Below are positions 1 to 6,066 of a stretch of 6,586 nucleotides of DNA, piece after piece (position 1 is the stretch's first letter; every line of letters begins with the position of its first letter). The stretch spans positions 1-6,586 of the forward strand of contig JAHFCD010000024.1 in assembly GCA_023249695.1 (NCBI GenBank), given 5' to 3'. Source of the stretch: Elusimicrobiota bacterium. GTDB lineage: Bacteria; Elusimicrobiota; Elusimicrobia; UBA1565; UBA9628. Under the pieces are notes generated by a model, which saw only the letters and a list, made by a program, of their open reading frames with translations, did no database searches and was not told where the DNA came from. Position numbers and translations under genes: made by a program.

Positions 1-623
1 ATTTCCGCCTTCGTGCGGGTCAAGACCTCGCGGATCATCCCCAGATAGCCGAAGTACAGCCCGGCCTCGAGGCAATGCTCGGTGTCCTTGCCGATGACGG
101 TGCGCGGCTTGCGCACCCGGATCAACGGGAGCTTCGCGGTGAACTCATGCAGCGCGCGCGCGGCGGAGTTGGGCCCGAGCAAGATCGCCCCGCCGATGTA
201 GGCGCCCTTGGCGTCCACGCAGTCGAACGTCGTCGCGGTGCCGAAGTCGATCGCGATCGAGGGGCCGTCGAACAGCTCGCGCAGGGCCAACGCGTTGAGG
301 ATCCGGTCCGCGCCGACCTGCGTCGGCGTTTTCACCTTCAAGGCCAGGCCCAGCGGCGACCGCGGCGTGATGAATGAAGGCTTAAAGCCGAAGGCCTTGA
401 AGACCGCCCCGGAAACCACGCGGTCCATGCCGGGGACGACGGAACCGACGACGGCGCGCGCCGGAAGGCCCGCCACCTTGCGGAAAGGGCATTTCAAGGC
501 CCGCGCATACCAATCAGAGGATCGCCGGAGATCGGTCATGATGCGCCATTGGCGAATCAGCCGATCCCCGGCGAAGACTCCGACGGTCAGGTTGGTGTTC
601 CCGACGTCGACGGCTAGCAGCAA
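1..623 (-). CDS. coaX: Type III pantothenate kinase CoaX (3' end beyond window)
   Basis: Phosphorylates pantothenate with ATP, the first step of coenzyme A synthesis in the cytoplasm. The 207 visible codons read from a TTG at 623-621 (next residues LLAVDVGNT). An in-frame TGA at 632-630 lies just upstream and there is no nearer ATG, so TTG is the best start; a GGAG sits about 12 bases before it, rather far. Family landmarks are in order: the ASKHA phosphate-binding DVGNT at residues 6-10, SVVP at 61-64, GADR at 104-107 with the conserved Asp of this family, DFGTATT at 126-132, and GGAI at 144-147 followed by the TAKLP segment at 162-166. Typical CoaX proteins are about 250-260 residues, so roughly the last 50 are missing at the window edge. 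It follows mdh after one base and is probably co-transcribed. Assignment is from motif recognition. Confidence 0.93.
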   Translation of the reverse strand, partial: MLLAVDVGNTNLTVGVFAGDRLIRQWRIMTDLRRSSDWYARALKCPFRKVAGLPARAVVGSVVPGMDRVVSGAVFKAFGFKPSFITPRSPLGLALKVKTPTQVGADRILNALALRELFDGPSIAIDFGTATTFDCVDAKGAYIGGAILLGPNSAARALHEFTAKLPLIRVRKPRTVIGKDTEHCLEAGLYFGYLGMIREVLTRTKAE

Positions 624-624
624 T

Positions 625-1560
625 TTATTTCAAGGCTCCGACGAGCTCCTTCACCGCGCCGGCCGACTTCAGGAGCGACGCGCGCTCCTCGACCGTGAGG
701 TTCAGCTGGATGATGGACTCGATGCCGCGGGCGCCGAGCTTGCAGGGCACGCCCACGAAGACGCCGTCCACGCCGTACTCGCCTTCGAGAAGCGCCGCGC
801 ACGGGAGTATCTTTCTTTTATCCTTGAGAATCGCCTCGACCATCTCGGCCGCGGCCGCCGACGGCGCGTAGTACGCCGAGCCGGTCTTCAGCAGCTTGAC
901 GATCTCGGCGCCGCCGTCGCGGGTGCGCTGGTTGATCGCCTCGATCTTCTCTTTAGGAAGCAGCTCCGTGATCGAGATGCCGTTGACCGTCGAGAACCGG
1001 GGCATCGGGACCATCGTGTCGCCGTGGCCGCCGAGCACCATCGCGTGAACGCTCTCCATCGAGACGTCGAGCGCCTCGGCGATGAACCAGCGCATGCGCG
1101 CCGAGTCGAGGACGCCGGCCATGCCGATGACGCGGTGCTTCGGGAACTTCGAGGTCTTCAGCGCGACCTGGCACATCGCGTCGAGCGGGTTCGAGACGAT
1201 GATCAGGATGCAGTTCGGGGAGAACTTGACCACGTTCTCGGTGACGGACGCGACGATCTTCGCGTTCGTGTTGAGAAGGTCGTCGCGGCTCATGCCCGGC
1301 TTGCGCGGGATGCCGGCCGTGATGACCACGATGTCGGACCCAGCGGTGGGTTCATAGGAAGTGGTCCCGGTGATCTTGGTATCGTAGCCCACGACGGGAC
1401 CACTCTCCAGCAGGTCGAGCGCCTTGCCCGCGGGCATGCCTTCCGTCGCGGGAATGTCGACGACCACGACCTCGTTGGCCACTTCCATCTCCGCCAGGCG
1501 CTGCACGAGCGTCGCCCCGACGTTTCCAGCCCCGATCACCGTCACTTTCGTTCGAGCCAT
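625..1560 (-). CDS. mdh: Malate dehydrogenase (LDH-like type)
   Basis: NAD-dependent interconversion of malate and oxaloacetate in the central C4-acid pathway. The 311 residues match the usual length of the LDH-like malate dehydrogenase group. Visible landmarks are the Rossmann GAGNVGAT at 10-17, Asp35 at the end of strand 2 (predicts NAD rather than NADP), the substrate loop IPRKPGMSR with Arg86 and Arg92, SNPLD at 123-127, LDSAR at 151-155 (catalytic-pair Asp152 and substrate Arg155), and GGHGD with catalytic His179. Arg86, where lactate dehydrogenases carry Gln, supports malate over lactate. Start is ATG 1560-1558 with AGGAGGA seven bases or fewer upstream. It lies downstream of the propionyl/methylmalonyl-CoA genes, separated by the palindromic element at 1581-1662, and likely handles the C4 acids arising from succinyl-CoA. 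coaX follows after 1 base. Confidence 0.97.
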   Translation of the reverse strand: MARTKVTVIGAGNVGATLVQRLAEMEVANEVVVVDIPATEGMPAGKALDLLESGPVVGYDTKITGTTSYEPTAGSDIVVITAGIPRKPGMSRDDLLNTNAKIVASVTENVVKFSPNCILIIVSNPLDAMCQVALKTSKFPKHRVIGMAGVLDSARMRWFIAEALDVSMESVHAMVLGGHGDTMVPMPRFSTVNGISITELLPKEKIEAINQRTRDGGAEIVKLLKTGSAYYAPSAAAAEMVEAILKDKRKILPCAALLEGEYGVDGVFVGVPCKLGARGIESIIQLNLTVEERASLLKSAGAVKELVGALK

Positions 1561-1565
1561 ATGAG

Positions 1566-1572
1566 TCCTCCT
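1566..1572 (-). promoter_or_regulatory. Ribosome-binding site of mdh
   Basis: AGGAGGA on the minus strand, with 5 bases between it and the mdh ATG. It is a near-consensus Shine-Dalgarno sequence and fixes the mdh start. It lies between the edge of the inverted repeat and mdh, so the repeat did not disturb translation initiation. mdh therefore initiates independently of pccB translation. Confidence 0.88.
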
Positions 1573-1580
1573 ATAAGGTG

Positions 1581-1662
1581 TGGTGTCAGGCCTACCGGTT
1601 TATTCATTTCTCCGCGAATCCGCGGATCAAAAGAAATGCATAAACCGGTAGGCCTGACACCA
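1581..1662. repeat. Near-perfect inverted repeat, REP/MITE-like palindromic element
   Basis: Arms 1581-1611 and 1632-1662 are 31 bases each and pair at 30 of 31 positions; the only mismatch is T1604 against C1639. Between the arms, TCCGCG (1611-1616) and CGCGGA (1621-1626) form a nested 6-bp stem with loop AATC, offset from the outer axis by 3 bases. Each arm also contains two adjacent 6-bp palindromes, AGGCCT and ACCGGT. The element begins two bases after the pccB stop and ends just before the mdh ribosome-binding site, filling nearly all of the 104-base gap. No run of T follows the stem in the direction of transcription, so it is not a standard intrinsic terminator. The arm symmetry and length suggest a mobile palindromic repeat (REP/REPIN or MITE type). 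In RNA it would form a very stable hairpin that could protect or separate the pccB and mdh message parts. Copy number elsewhere is unknown. Confidence 0.85.
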
Positions 1663-1664
1663 TT

Positions 1665-3236
1665 TCATAACGGAATGTTGCCGTGCTTCTTGGGGAGGCG
1701 AGCGACCTTCTTCCCCTTCAAGAACTTGAACGCCCGGATGACCTTGGGACGGGTCTTGCGGGCCTCGATGACCTCGTCGATGTAGCCGCGTTTGGCGGCC
1801 TGGAACGGGGAGGCGAACTTTTCCACGTACTCGGCCACGAGCTCGGCCCGGCGCTTGTCCGGGTCCTTGGAGGCCTTGAGCTCGCTCTTATAAAGGATGC
1901 TGACGGCGCCCTGGGGGCCCATCACGGCGATCTCGGCGCACGGCCAGGCGAAGTTCATGTCGCCGCGGATGTGCTTCGAGCTCATCACGTCGTACGCCCC
2001 GCCATACGCTTTTCTCAGCACCACGGTGACTTTAGGCACCGTCGCGCGGCAATAGGCGTACAGGAGCTTCGCGCCGCGCCGGATGATCCCCCCGTGCTCC
2101 TGCTCGAGGCCGGGCCAATAGCCGGGGACGTCGACGAGCGTCAGCAGCGGAATGTTGAAGGAATCGCAGAAGTTGATGAAGCGGGCGCCCTTCTCGGAGG
2201 CGTCGATGTCGAGCGCGCCGGAGAGCACCTGGGGGTTGTTGGCGACGACGCCGATCGATTCGCCGTCGAGGCGGATGAAGCCGACGACGAGGTTGCGCGC
2301 GAAGCCCTTCTGGACCTCGAAGAACTGGTGGCCGTCGGCGATCTCCCAGATGACGTCGTGGATCTTATACGCCTTCTTGGGCTCCAGGTCGCCGACGCGC
2401 TCGAGCACCTCGCTCTCGCGCTTGGGGTCGTCGCTGGGCATGACCGCCTTCGGCTTCTCGCGGCAGTTCTGCGGCAGGAAATCGAGCAGCTCGCGGATCT
2501 GGCGGAAGCAATCGTGCTCCGAGCCGGCCGTGAAGTGGCACACGCCCGACAGGCGGGCGTGGGTGTCGGCCCCCCCCAAGGTCTCGAAATCGCAGGTCTC
2601 GCCGGTCGCGGCCTTCACGACCTCGGGGCCCGTGATGAACATGTGGCTGGTGCCCTCGACCATGAAGATGAAGTCGGTCAGGGCGGGCGAGTACACGGCG
2701 CCGCCGGCGCAAGGGCCGAGGATCGCGGAAATTTGAGGGACATAGCCCGACGCGTCCACGTTTCGATAGAAAATCTCGGCGTAGCCGCCCAAGGACTCGA
2801 CGCCTTCCTGAATGCGGGCGCCGCCGGAGTCGCAAAGGCCGATCACCGGCACGCCGGCCGTGATCGCCATGTCCATCGCCTTGCAGATCTTCATCGCGTG
2901 CGCGAGCCCGAGCGAGCCGCCGACCACGGTGAAGTCCTGGGCATAGAGGCACACAGGCCTCCCATTAACACGGGCGAAGCCGGTGATCACGCCGTCCGCG
3001 GCCATGTACTTCTTGTCGAGGCCGAAATCGGTCGCGCGGGTCTCGACGAGGGCGTCGATCTCCTCGAAGCTGTCGTCGTCGACGAGCATGTCGATGCGCT
3101 CGCGCGCGCCGAGCTTGCCCTGGGACTTCTGCGCCGCGTGGCGCTCGGGGCCGCCGCCCGCTTCCACCTTGGCCTTCTTGTCCAGCAGCAGCTGCGTTTT
3201 CGGGGAAACGAGAGGGCGTTCTTTCTTTTCGCTCAA
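1665..3236 (-). CDS. pccB: Propionyl-CoA carboxylase beta subunit (biotin-dependent carboxyltransferase)
   Basis: Carboxyltransferase half-reaction between carboxybiotin and an acyl-CoA, most likely propionyl-CoA to (S)-methylmalonyl-CoA. The 523 residues match the 510-540 of PccB/MmdA proteins, with two crotonase-like halves at about 30-265 and 280-510. N-half landmarks are DSGGARIQEG at 136-145, with GPCAGGAVYSPALTDF at 174-189 forming an oxyanion-hole region and the acyl-CoA site. C-half landmarks are DVPGYWPGLEQE at 369-380, GGIIRRGAKLLYAY at 382-395 and KAYGGAYDVMSSKHIRGD at 409-426. Asp416 of AYDVM is, as I recall, the position tied to propionyl-CoA preference in Streptomyces PccB. Start is TTG 3236-3234, preceded by GGAGG at a 7-base spacing; it overlaps the mce stop as TTGA. 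No biotin carboxylase or carrier gene is present here, so a decarboxylase role (MmdA-like, with a membrane partner) cannot be excluded by sequence alone. The mce/meaB/mutase context supports methylmalonyl-CoA as product or substrate. Confidence 0.94.
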   Translation of the reverse strand: MSEKKERPLVSPKTQLLLDKKAKVEAGGGPERHAAQKSQGKLGARERIDMLVDDDSFEEIDALVETRATDFGLDKKYMAADGVITGFARVNGRPVCLYAQDFTVVGGSLGLAHAMKICKAMDMAITAGVPVIGLCDSGGARIQEGVESLGGYAEIFYRNVDASGYVPQISAILGPCAGGAVYSPALTDFIFMVEGTSHMFITGPEVVKAATGETCDFETLGGADTHARLSGVCHFTAGSEHDCFRQIRELLDFLPQNCREKPKAVMPSDDPKRESEVLERVGDLEPKKAYKIHDVIWEIADGHQFFEVQKGFARNLVVGFIRLDGESIGVVANNPQVLSGALDIDASEKGARFINFCDSFNIPLLTLVDVPGYWPGLEQEHGGIIRRGAKLLYAYCRATVPKVTVVLRKAYGGAYDVMSSKHIRGDMNFAWPCAEIAVMGPQGAVSILYKSELKASKDPDKRRAELVAEYVEKFASPFQAAKRGYIDEVIEARKTRPKVIRAFKFLKGKKVARLPKKHGNIPL

Positions 3237-3625
3237 TGCCTTTCCTCCACGAGTTCGATCAGCACGCCGCCCTGGTCCTTCGGGTGCAGGAAAGCGACCA
3301 TGTGGCCCCAGGCGCCGGGACGGGCTTCCTTGTCGATGAGCCGCGCGCCTGCGTGCTCCTGGCGCGCCAGCTCCTCGATGATGCTCGGGACGGCGAAAGC
3401 GAGATGATGCTGGCCCGGCCCGCGCTTGGCTATGAACTGAGACACCCCGGACTCGGGATGCGTCCCGGCGACGAGCTCGATCCAGGGGCGTTCGCCGACG
3501 AAGGCCACCTCGACCTGCTGGGAAGGGACCGTCTCGCGGTGGACGAGCTTGAGGCCGACCTTCGCGTGGCGCGCGATCGCCTCGTCGAGATTCGTCACGG
3601 CGACGCCGATGTGGTGGAGCTTCAT
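3233..3625 (-). CDS. mce: Methylmalonyl-CoA epimerase
   Basis: Interconverts (2S)- and (2R)-methylmalonyl-CoA, bridging the carboxylase and the B12 mutase. The 130 residues are the usual size of a small vicinal-oxygen-chelate epimerase, with two beta-alpha-beta-beta-beta units at about 1-52 and 70-128. Likely metal-site residues visible by family position are His5 ([10 protein letters not shown]), Glu50 of WIEL, the His pair 73-74 of GQHHLAFAV, and Glu124 of VLIELVE; the exact assignment of the second and third ligands needs an alignment. The start is ATG 3625-3623, which overlaps the meaB stop as TGATG. A longer frame open upstream would add about 40 Arg-rich residues that are the out-of-frame end of meaB, and the canonical N-terminus begins at this ATG. 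Only a weak AAGG precedes it, so translation is probably coupled to meaB. Confidence 0.95.
   Translation of the reverse strand: MKLHHIGVAVTNLDEAIARHAKVGLKLVHRETVPSQQVEVAFVGERPWIELVAGTHPESGVSQFIAKRGPGQHHLAFAVPSIIEELARQEHAGARLIDKEARPGAWGHMVAFLHPKDQGGVLIELVEERH
3244..3248 (-). promoter_or_regulatory. Ribosome-binding site that sets the TTG start of pccB
   Basis: GGAGG on the minus strand inside the end of mce, 7 bases before TTG 3236-3234. This is the best ribosome site at any of the overlapping junctions. It decides for the TTG, since there is no ATG or GTG nearby in frame that would keep the normal N-terminus. Confidence 0.8.
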
Positions 3626-4572
3626 CAGGCCTTCAGCAGCTTGCGCCCGATGCTGGCCGGATCGGTCTTGCGCAGGACCATGTCTTCCAGGATCTTGTCG
3701 GTCACGCGCTCGAGCGCGCTCTTGATGACGCGGCGCTGGATCCAAAACTGGAGCTCGGTCGCGTGCTGGAGCTTCAAACGACGGCGGCCCTCGCCCGAGG
3801 CCTTCAGGTGCTTCCAGTGGCCGTCGAGCTCACGTACAAGTTCCGGGATGCCTTCCCCGTTCTTGGCGGAGGCCGCCAGCACGGGCGGCTCCCAGGCCTT
3901 GACCGCCTGGCCCGCGGAGTGGCCGAGGCCCAGCGCCGCCTTGAGGTCCGCGATCGCCTTGTCCTTGCCGGCGAGATCGGCTTTATTCACGACGAAAATG
4001 TCGCCGATTTCCATGGCGCCGGCCTTCATGGCCTGTATTTCGTCGCCCATCGACGGCGTCGTGACGTAGAGGACGGTGTCGGCCACCGAGGCGATCTCGA
4101 CCTCGTCCTGGCCGGTGCCGACGGTCTCGATGAGGATCTTGTCGCAGCCGAGCGTCTCGAGCACGTGGATCGCGCCGAAGATCGCGTAGGTCAGGCCGCC
4201 GATCATCCCGCGCGAGGCGAGCGAACGGATGAAAACGCCCTTGTCGGTGGCGTGCTCCATCACGCGCAGGCGGTCGCCGAGAAACGCGCCGCCCGAAATC
4301 GAGGAGCTCGGGTCCACCATCAGCACGCCGACCTTGAGCTTGTCGGCCCGGTAGCGGCCGATCAGGCGGCCGGTCAAGGTGGACTTGCCGACGCCGGGCG
4401 GGCCAGAGACACCGACCTTCTGCGCGGAGCCCGAGGCTTTGAAGAATTCCTTGGCGAGGATTTCGGAGTCCTTCTCGTCGTTGACGACGATCGACAGGGA
4501 GCGCGAGGCGGCCGCGTGATCGCCGCGGCGCACGCGCTTGACGAGCTCCAACGGCGCGATTTTACTGGGCAA
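3625..4572 (-). CDS. meaB: Methylmalonyl-CoA mutase-associated GTPase MeaB (ArgK family)
   Basis: G3E-family GTPase that gates adenosylcobalamin delivery to methylmalonyl-CoA mutase and protects or reactivates the enzyme. From TTG 4572-4570 it encodes 315 residues, typical for MeaB. Landmarks are Walker [10 protein letters not shown] at 57-65, [15 protein letters not shown] at 87-101 (switch I, MeaB signature), ETVGTGQDE at 149-157 (Walker B/switch II; many MeaB proteins read GVGQSE here), NKAD at 196-199, and ASAKNGEGI at 234-242 (G5). A C-terminal helical dimerisation segment is at about 255-315. The TTG has AAGGGAA 8 bases upstream and gives an 11-base overlap with the mutase subunit gene. 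An in-frame ATG further up at 4701 would add 43 residues of low-complexity sequence read out of frame through the B12 domain, so I reject it. A second TTG at residue 8 is the other possible start. Confidence 0.95.
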   Translation of the reverse strand: MPSKIAPLELVKRVRRGDHAAASRSLSIVVNDEKDSEILAKEFFKASGSAQKVGVSGPPGVGKSTLTGRLIGRYRADKLKVGVLMVDPSSSISGGAFLGDRLRVMEHATDKGVFIRSLASRGMIGGLTYAIFGAIHVLETLGCDKILIETVGTGQDEVEIASVADTVLYVTTPSMGDEIQAMKAGAMEIGDIFVVNKADLAGKDKAIADLKAALGLGHSAGQAVKAWEPPVLAASAKNGEGIPELVRELDGHWKHLKASGEGRRRLKLQHATELQFWIQRRVIKSALERVTDKILEDMVLRKTDPASIGRKLLKA

Positions 4573-4963
4573 CGGCCAGCTTCCCTTTGAGGTAGTCGAC
4601 GATGGTCTGCAGCGGCGTGCCGGGCCCGAAGACGCCGTCCACGCCGGCCTTCTTGAGCACGGGGATGTCCTCATCGGGGATGATGCCGCCGCCGAACACA
4701 AGGACGTCCTTGAGGCCCTTCTTCTTGAGCTCCTTGCAGATCGCCGGAAACAACGTCAGATGCGCGCCCGAAAGGAGCGACAGCCCGACCGCGTCCACGT
4801 CCTCCTGCATCGCGGCGGCCGCGATCATCTCGGGCGTCTGGCGGATTCCGGTGTAGATGACCTCGAACCCGGCGTCGCGCAGGGCCCGCACGATGACCTT
4901 GGCGCCCCGGTCGTGGCCGTCGAGCCCGGGTTTGGCGATGAGAACGCGAAGCGGCTTGTCCAT
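4562..4963 (-). CDS. Methylmalonyl-CoA mutase small subunit, B12-binding domain
   Basis: Free-standing cobalamin-binding domain equivalent to the C-terminal domain of methylmalonyl-CoA mutase, which isomerises (R)-methylmalonyl-CoA and succinyl-CoA. The 133 residues show the base-off/His-on signature DGHDRG at 15-20 (D15, H17 as lower axial ligand, G20), the SLL of the S-x-L motif at 62-64, the GGG loop at 91-93 and FGPGT at 112-116, in normal order and spacing. Such split mutases have a separate catalytic subunit of roughly 550 residues, which is not in this window; the gene immediately upstream is instead the GAF/HD protein. ATG 4963-4961 shares one base with the upstream stop (TAATG). AAGGGGGGA lies 7 bases before the ATG. 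The adjacent meaB makes a mutase role much more likely than another B12 enzyme. The symbol mcmA2 is sometimes used for such subunits. Confidence 0.93.
   Translation of the reverse strand: MDKPLRVLIAKPGLDGHDRGAKVIVRALRDAGFEVIYTGIRQTPEMIAAAAMQEDVDAVGLSLLSGAHLTLFPAICKELKKKGLKDVLVFGGGIIPDEDIPVLKKAGVDGVFGPGTPLQTIVDYLKGKLAVAQ
4581..4587 (-). promoter_or_regulatory. Ribosome-binding site for the TTG start of meaB
   Basis: AAGGGAA on the minus strand within the last codons of the B12-binding subunit gene, 8 bases before TTG 4572-4570. The match and spacing are the reason for choosing this TTG over the TTG seven codons later. Evidence is moderate only. Confidence 0.55.
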
Positions 4964-6063
4964 TACCAGGTCCCCCCTTGGGATTCCAGGACCGCGGCAA
5001 AGGCCTCGACGACCTTCGGGTCATAGGAGTTGCCCGCTCCGGCGTGCGCTTCCTTCAAGGCCTGCGCGCCGAGAGCCGCGTCCCGCAGGCCCGCCGTGCG
5101 CAGCTCCTCCATCTTCACGACGAGCCCGAGGATCCGCGCGCCGAACGGGATCGCGTCGCCCACGAGCTTGCCCGGGTAGCCGGTGCCGTCGTAGCGCTCC
5201 TTGTGATGCCGAATCATGGGAATCGCGCCGTCGAGCATCTTGATCCCCTCGAGCATGCGCGCCGAGAACGCGGGCAGCATCTCATCGGAGGCGCTGGTCA
5301 CGCCCAGATCGGCGAGCAGGCGCGGGCTCTTGAAGGCGACATAGCCGATCTTGTGCAGGACGCCCGCGTAATAGAGCATGCGGTAGTCGTATTCGTCCAC
5401 CTCGAGCGCGCGGCCGATCGAGCAGGCGAGCTTCGCCGCGCGGATCGGGTAGTTCTCGAGGCCGGGGCGAGAGGTCTCGATCGACGCGGTCAGCAGCTCG
5501 AGCACGTGCGAGAAGAAGTTCTTCTGCTCGGCCATGATCTTCGCGTTGACGATCGCGACCGAGGCGAGGTTCGCGAGGCTCGACAGTAGGCCGACGTGGC
5601 CCTCGCCGTAGCCGCCTTCGCGCTTGTTGAGGACCTCGACGACGCCGACGAGCTCGCCGCGGAACAGCATCGGCACGCACAGCAGGGAGCGCGTCGTGAA
5701 GCCGGAGGCCTTGTCGAACTTGCCGGCGAAGCGCGGGTCGCTCTTCGTGTCGTTGACGGTCTCCGGCTTGCGGTTCTGGGCGACCCAGCCGGCGATGCCC
5801 TGACCGATCGGCAAGGTCATCGTCCGGAGAGCCTTGGCCTGCTCGCCGGAGGCGACGCGGAAGAACAGGTGCTTCTTGTCGTCGGTGACGAGCATGATCG
5901 CGCTCGCCTCCGAGTCGAGAAGCTGCTCGGCGGCGGCGCCGATCTTCTGGAGCAGGAAGTCGAGGTCGGTCGTCGAATTCAACGACCCGGCGATGGAAAA
6001 AAGCTCGAGGGCCAAGTCGACGTTCATTTCGGGCCCGGCGGGGTTCGCGTTCGTTTTAGCCAT
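4963..6063 (-). CDS. GAF domain plus degenerate HD-GYP-like protein
   Basis: A 366-residue cytoplasmic protein with no signal peptide or membrane segment. A GAF sensor domain spans about 20-175 ([17 protein letters not shown] at 84-100; [22 protein letters not shown] at 126-147), followed by an HD-GYP-like domain at about 180-362. The second domain aligns easily with cyclic-di-GMP phosphodiesterases (YYAGVLH at 231-237, [14 protein letters not shown] at 284-297, IPFGARIL at 305-312) but has lost key ligands. The early His of the usual HS-x-R-VA is Tyr205, the HD Asp is Lys238 (LHKIGY in place of LHDIGK, with Tyr241 for Lys), and the late Asp of the A-x-AD-x-x-D motif is lost in LVVKMEEL at 314-321. 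It is probably not an active phosphodiesterase, and may be a sensor or scaffold. It follows the GspE/PilB-type ATPase after 3 bases, so a role in pilus or secretion control is plausible. ATG 6063-6061 is the first start; GGAGG lies 13 bases upstream, which is long. Confidence 0.88.
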   Translation of the reverse strand: MAKTNANPAGPEMNVDLALELFSIAGSLNSTTDLDFLLQKIGAAAEQLLDSEASAIMLVTDDKKHLFFRVASGEQAKALRTMTLPIGQGIAGWVAQNRKPETVNDTKSDPRFAGKFDKASGFTTRSLLCVPMLFRGELVGVVEVLNKREGGYGEGHVGLLSSLANLASVAIVNAKIMAEQKNFFSHVLELLTASIETSRPGLENYPIRAAKLACSIGRALEVDEYDYRMLYYAGVLHKIGYVAFKSPRLLADLGVTSASDEMLPAFSARMLEGIKMLDGAIPMIRHHKERYDGTGYPGKLVGDAIPFGARILGLVVKMEELRTAGLRDAALGAQALKEAHAGAGNSYDPKVVEAFAAVLESQGGTW

Positions 6064-6066
6064 GGC

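Noticed and set aside
1605..1632. Possible promoter inside the repeat (TTGATC, 17 bases, ATGAAT on the minus strand)
   Set aside because: The -10 match is poor and the sequence is explained by the repeat and its nested hairpin. One weak match in a palindrome is not enough.
1581..1662. The hairpin as a classical intrinsic terminator
   Set aside because: No T-run follows the stem on the minus strand; the sequence after it is CACACCTTATAGG. On the plus strand there is no gene that would need one.
2570..2577. Run of eight C (G on the coding strand) in pccB as a phase-variable tract
   Set aside because: The frame is intact and the run is explained by Leu-Gly-Gly-Ala codons (TTG GGG GGG GCC) at a conserved position. 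Eight is short for phase variation, though it is a place where sequencing errors could occur.
2365..2952. Second minus-strand frame inside pccB and similar short frames inside mdh and the GAF/HD gene
   Set aside because: Arg-rich products in an alternative frame of conserved genes, with no domain or ribosome site.
208..3407. Long open frames on the plus strand (208-1785, 1683-3407)
   Set aside because: They are antisense to coaX, mdh and pccB, which have clear family motifs. Their products are rich in Arg, Ala, Asp and His with no recognisable domain. This is the usual effect of GC-biased codons on the opposite strand.
3626..3745. Upstream ATG at 3745 as the epimerase start
   Set aside because: The added segment is Arg/Gln-rich and is meaB in another frame. 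The family N-terminus LHHIGVAV starts at the ATG at 3625.
4573..4701. Upstream ATG at 4701 as the meaB start
   Set aside because: The 43 extra residues are the B12-subunit gene read in another frame and lack similarity to MeaB N-termini. TTG 4572 has a ribosome site and gives the normal length.
3236..5589. Other plus-strand open frames opposite mce, meaB, the B12 subunit and the GAF/HD gene
   Set aside because: Low-complexity products without domains, fully covered by well-supported minus-strand genes.
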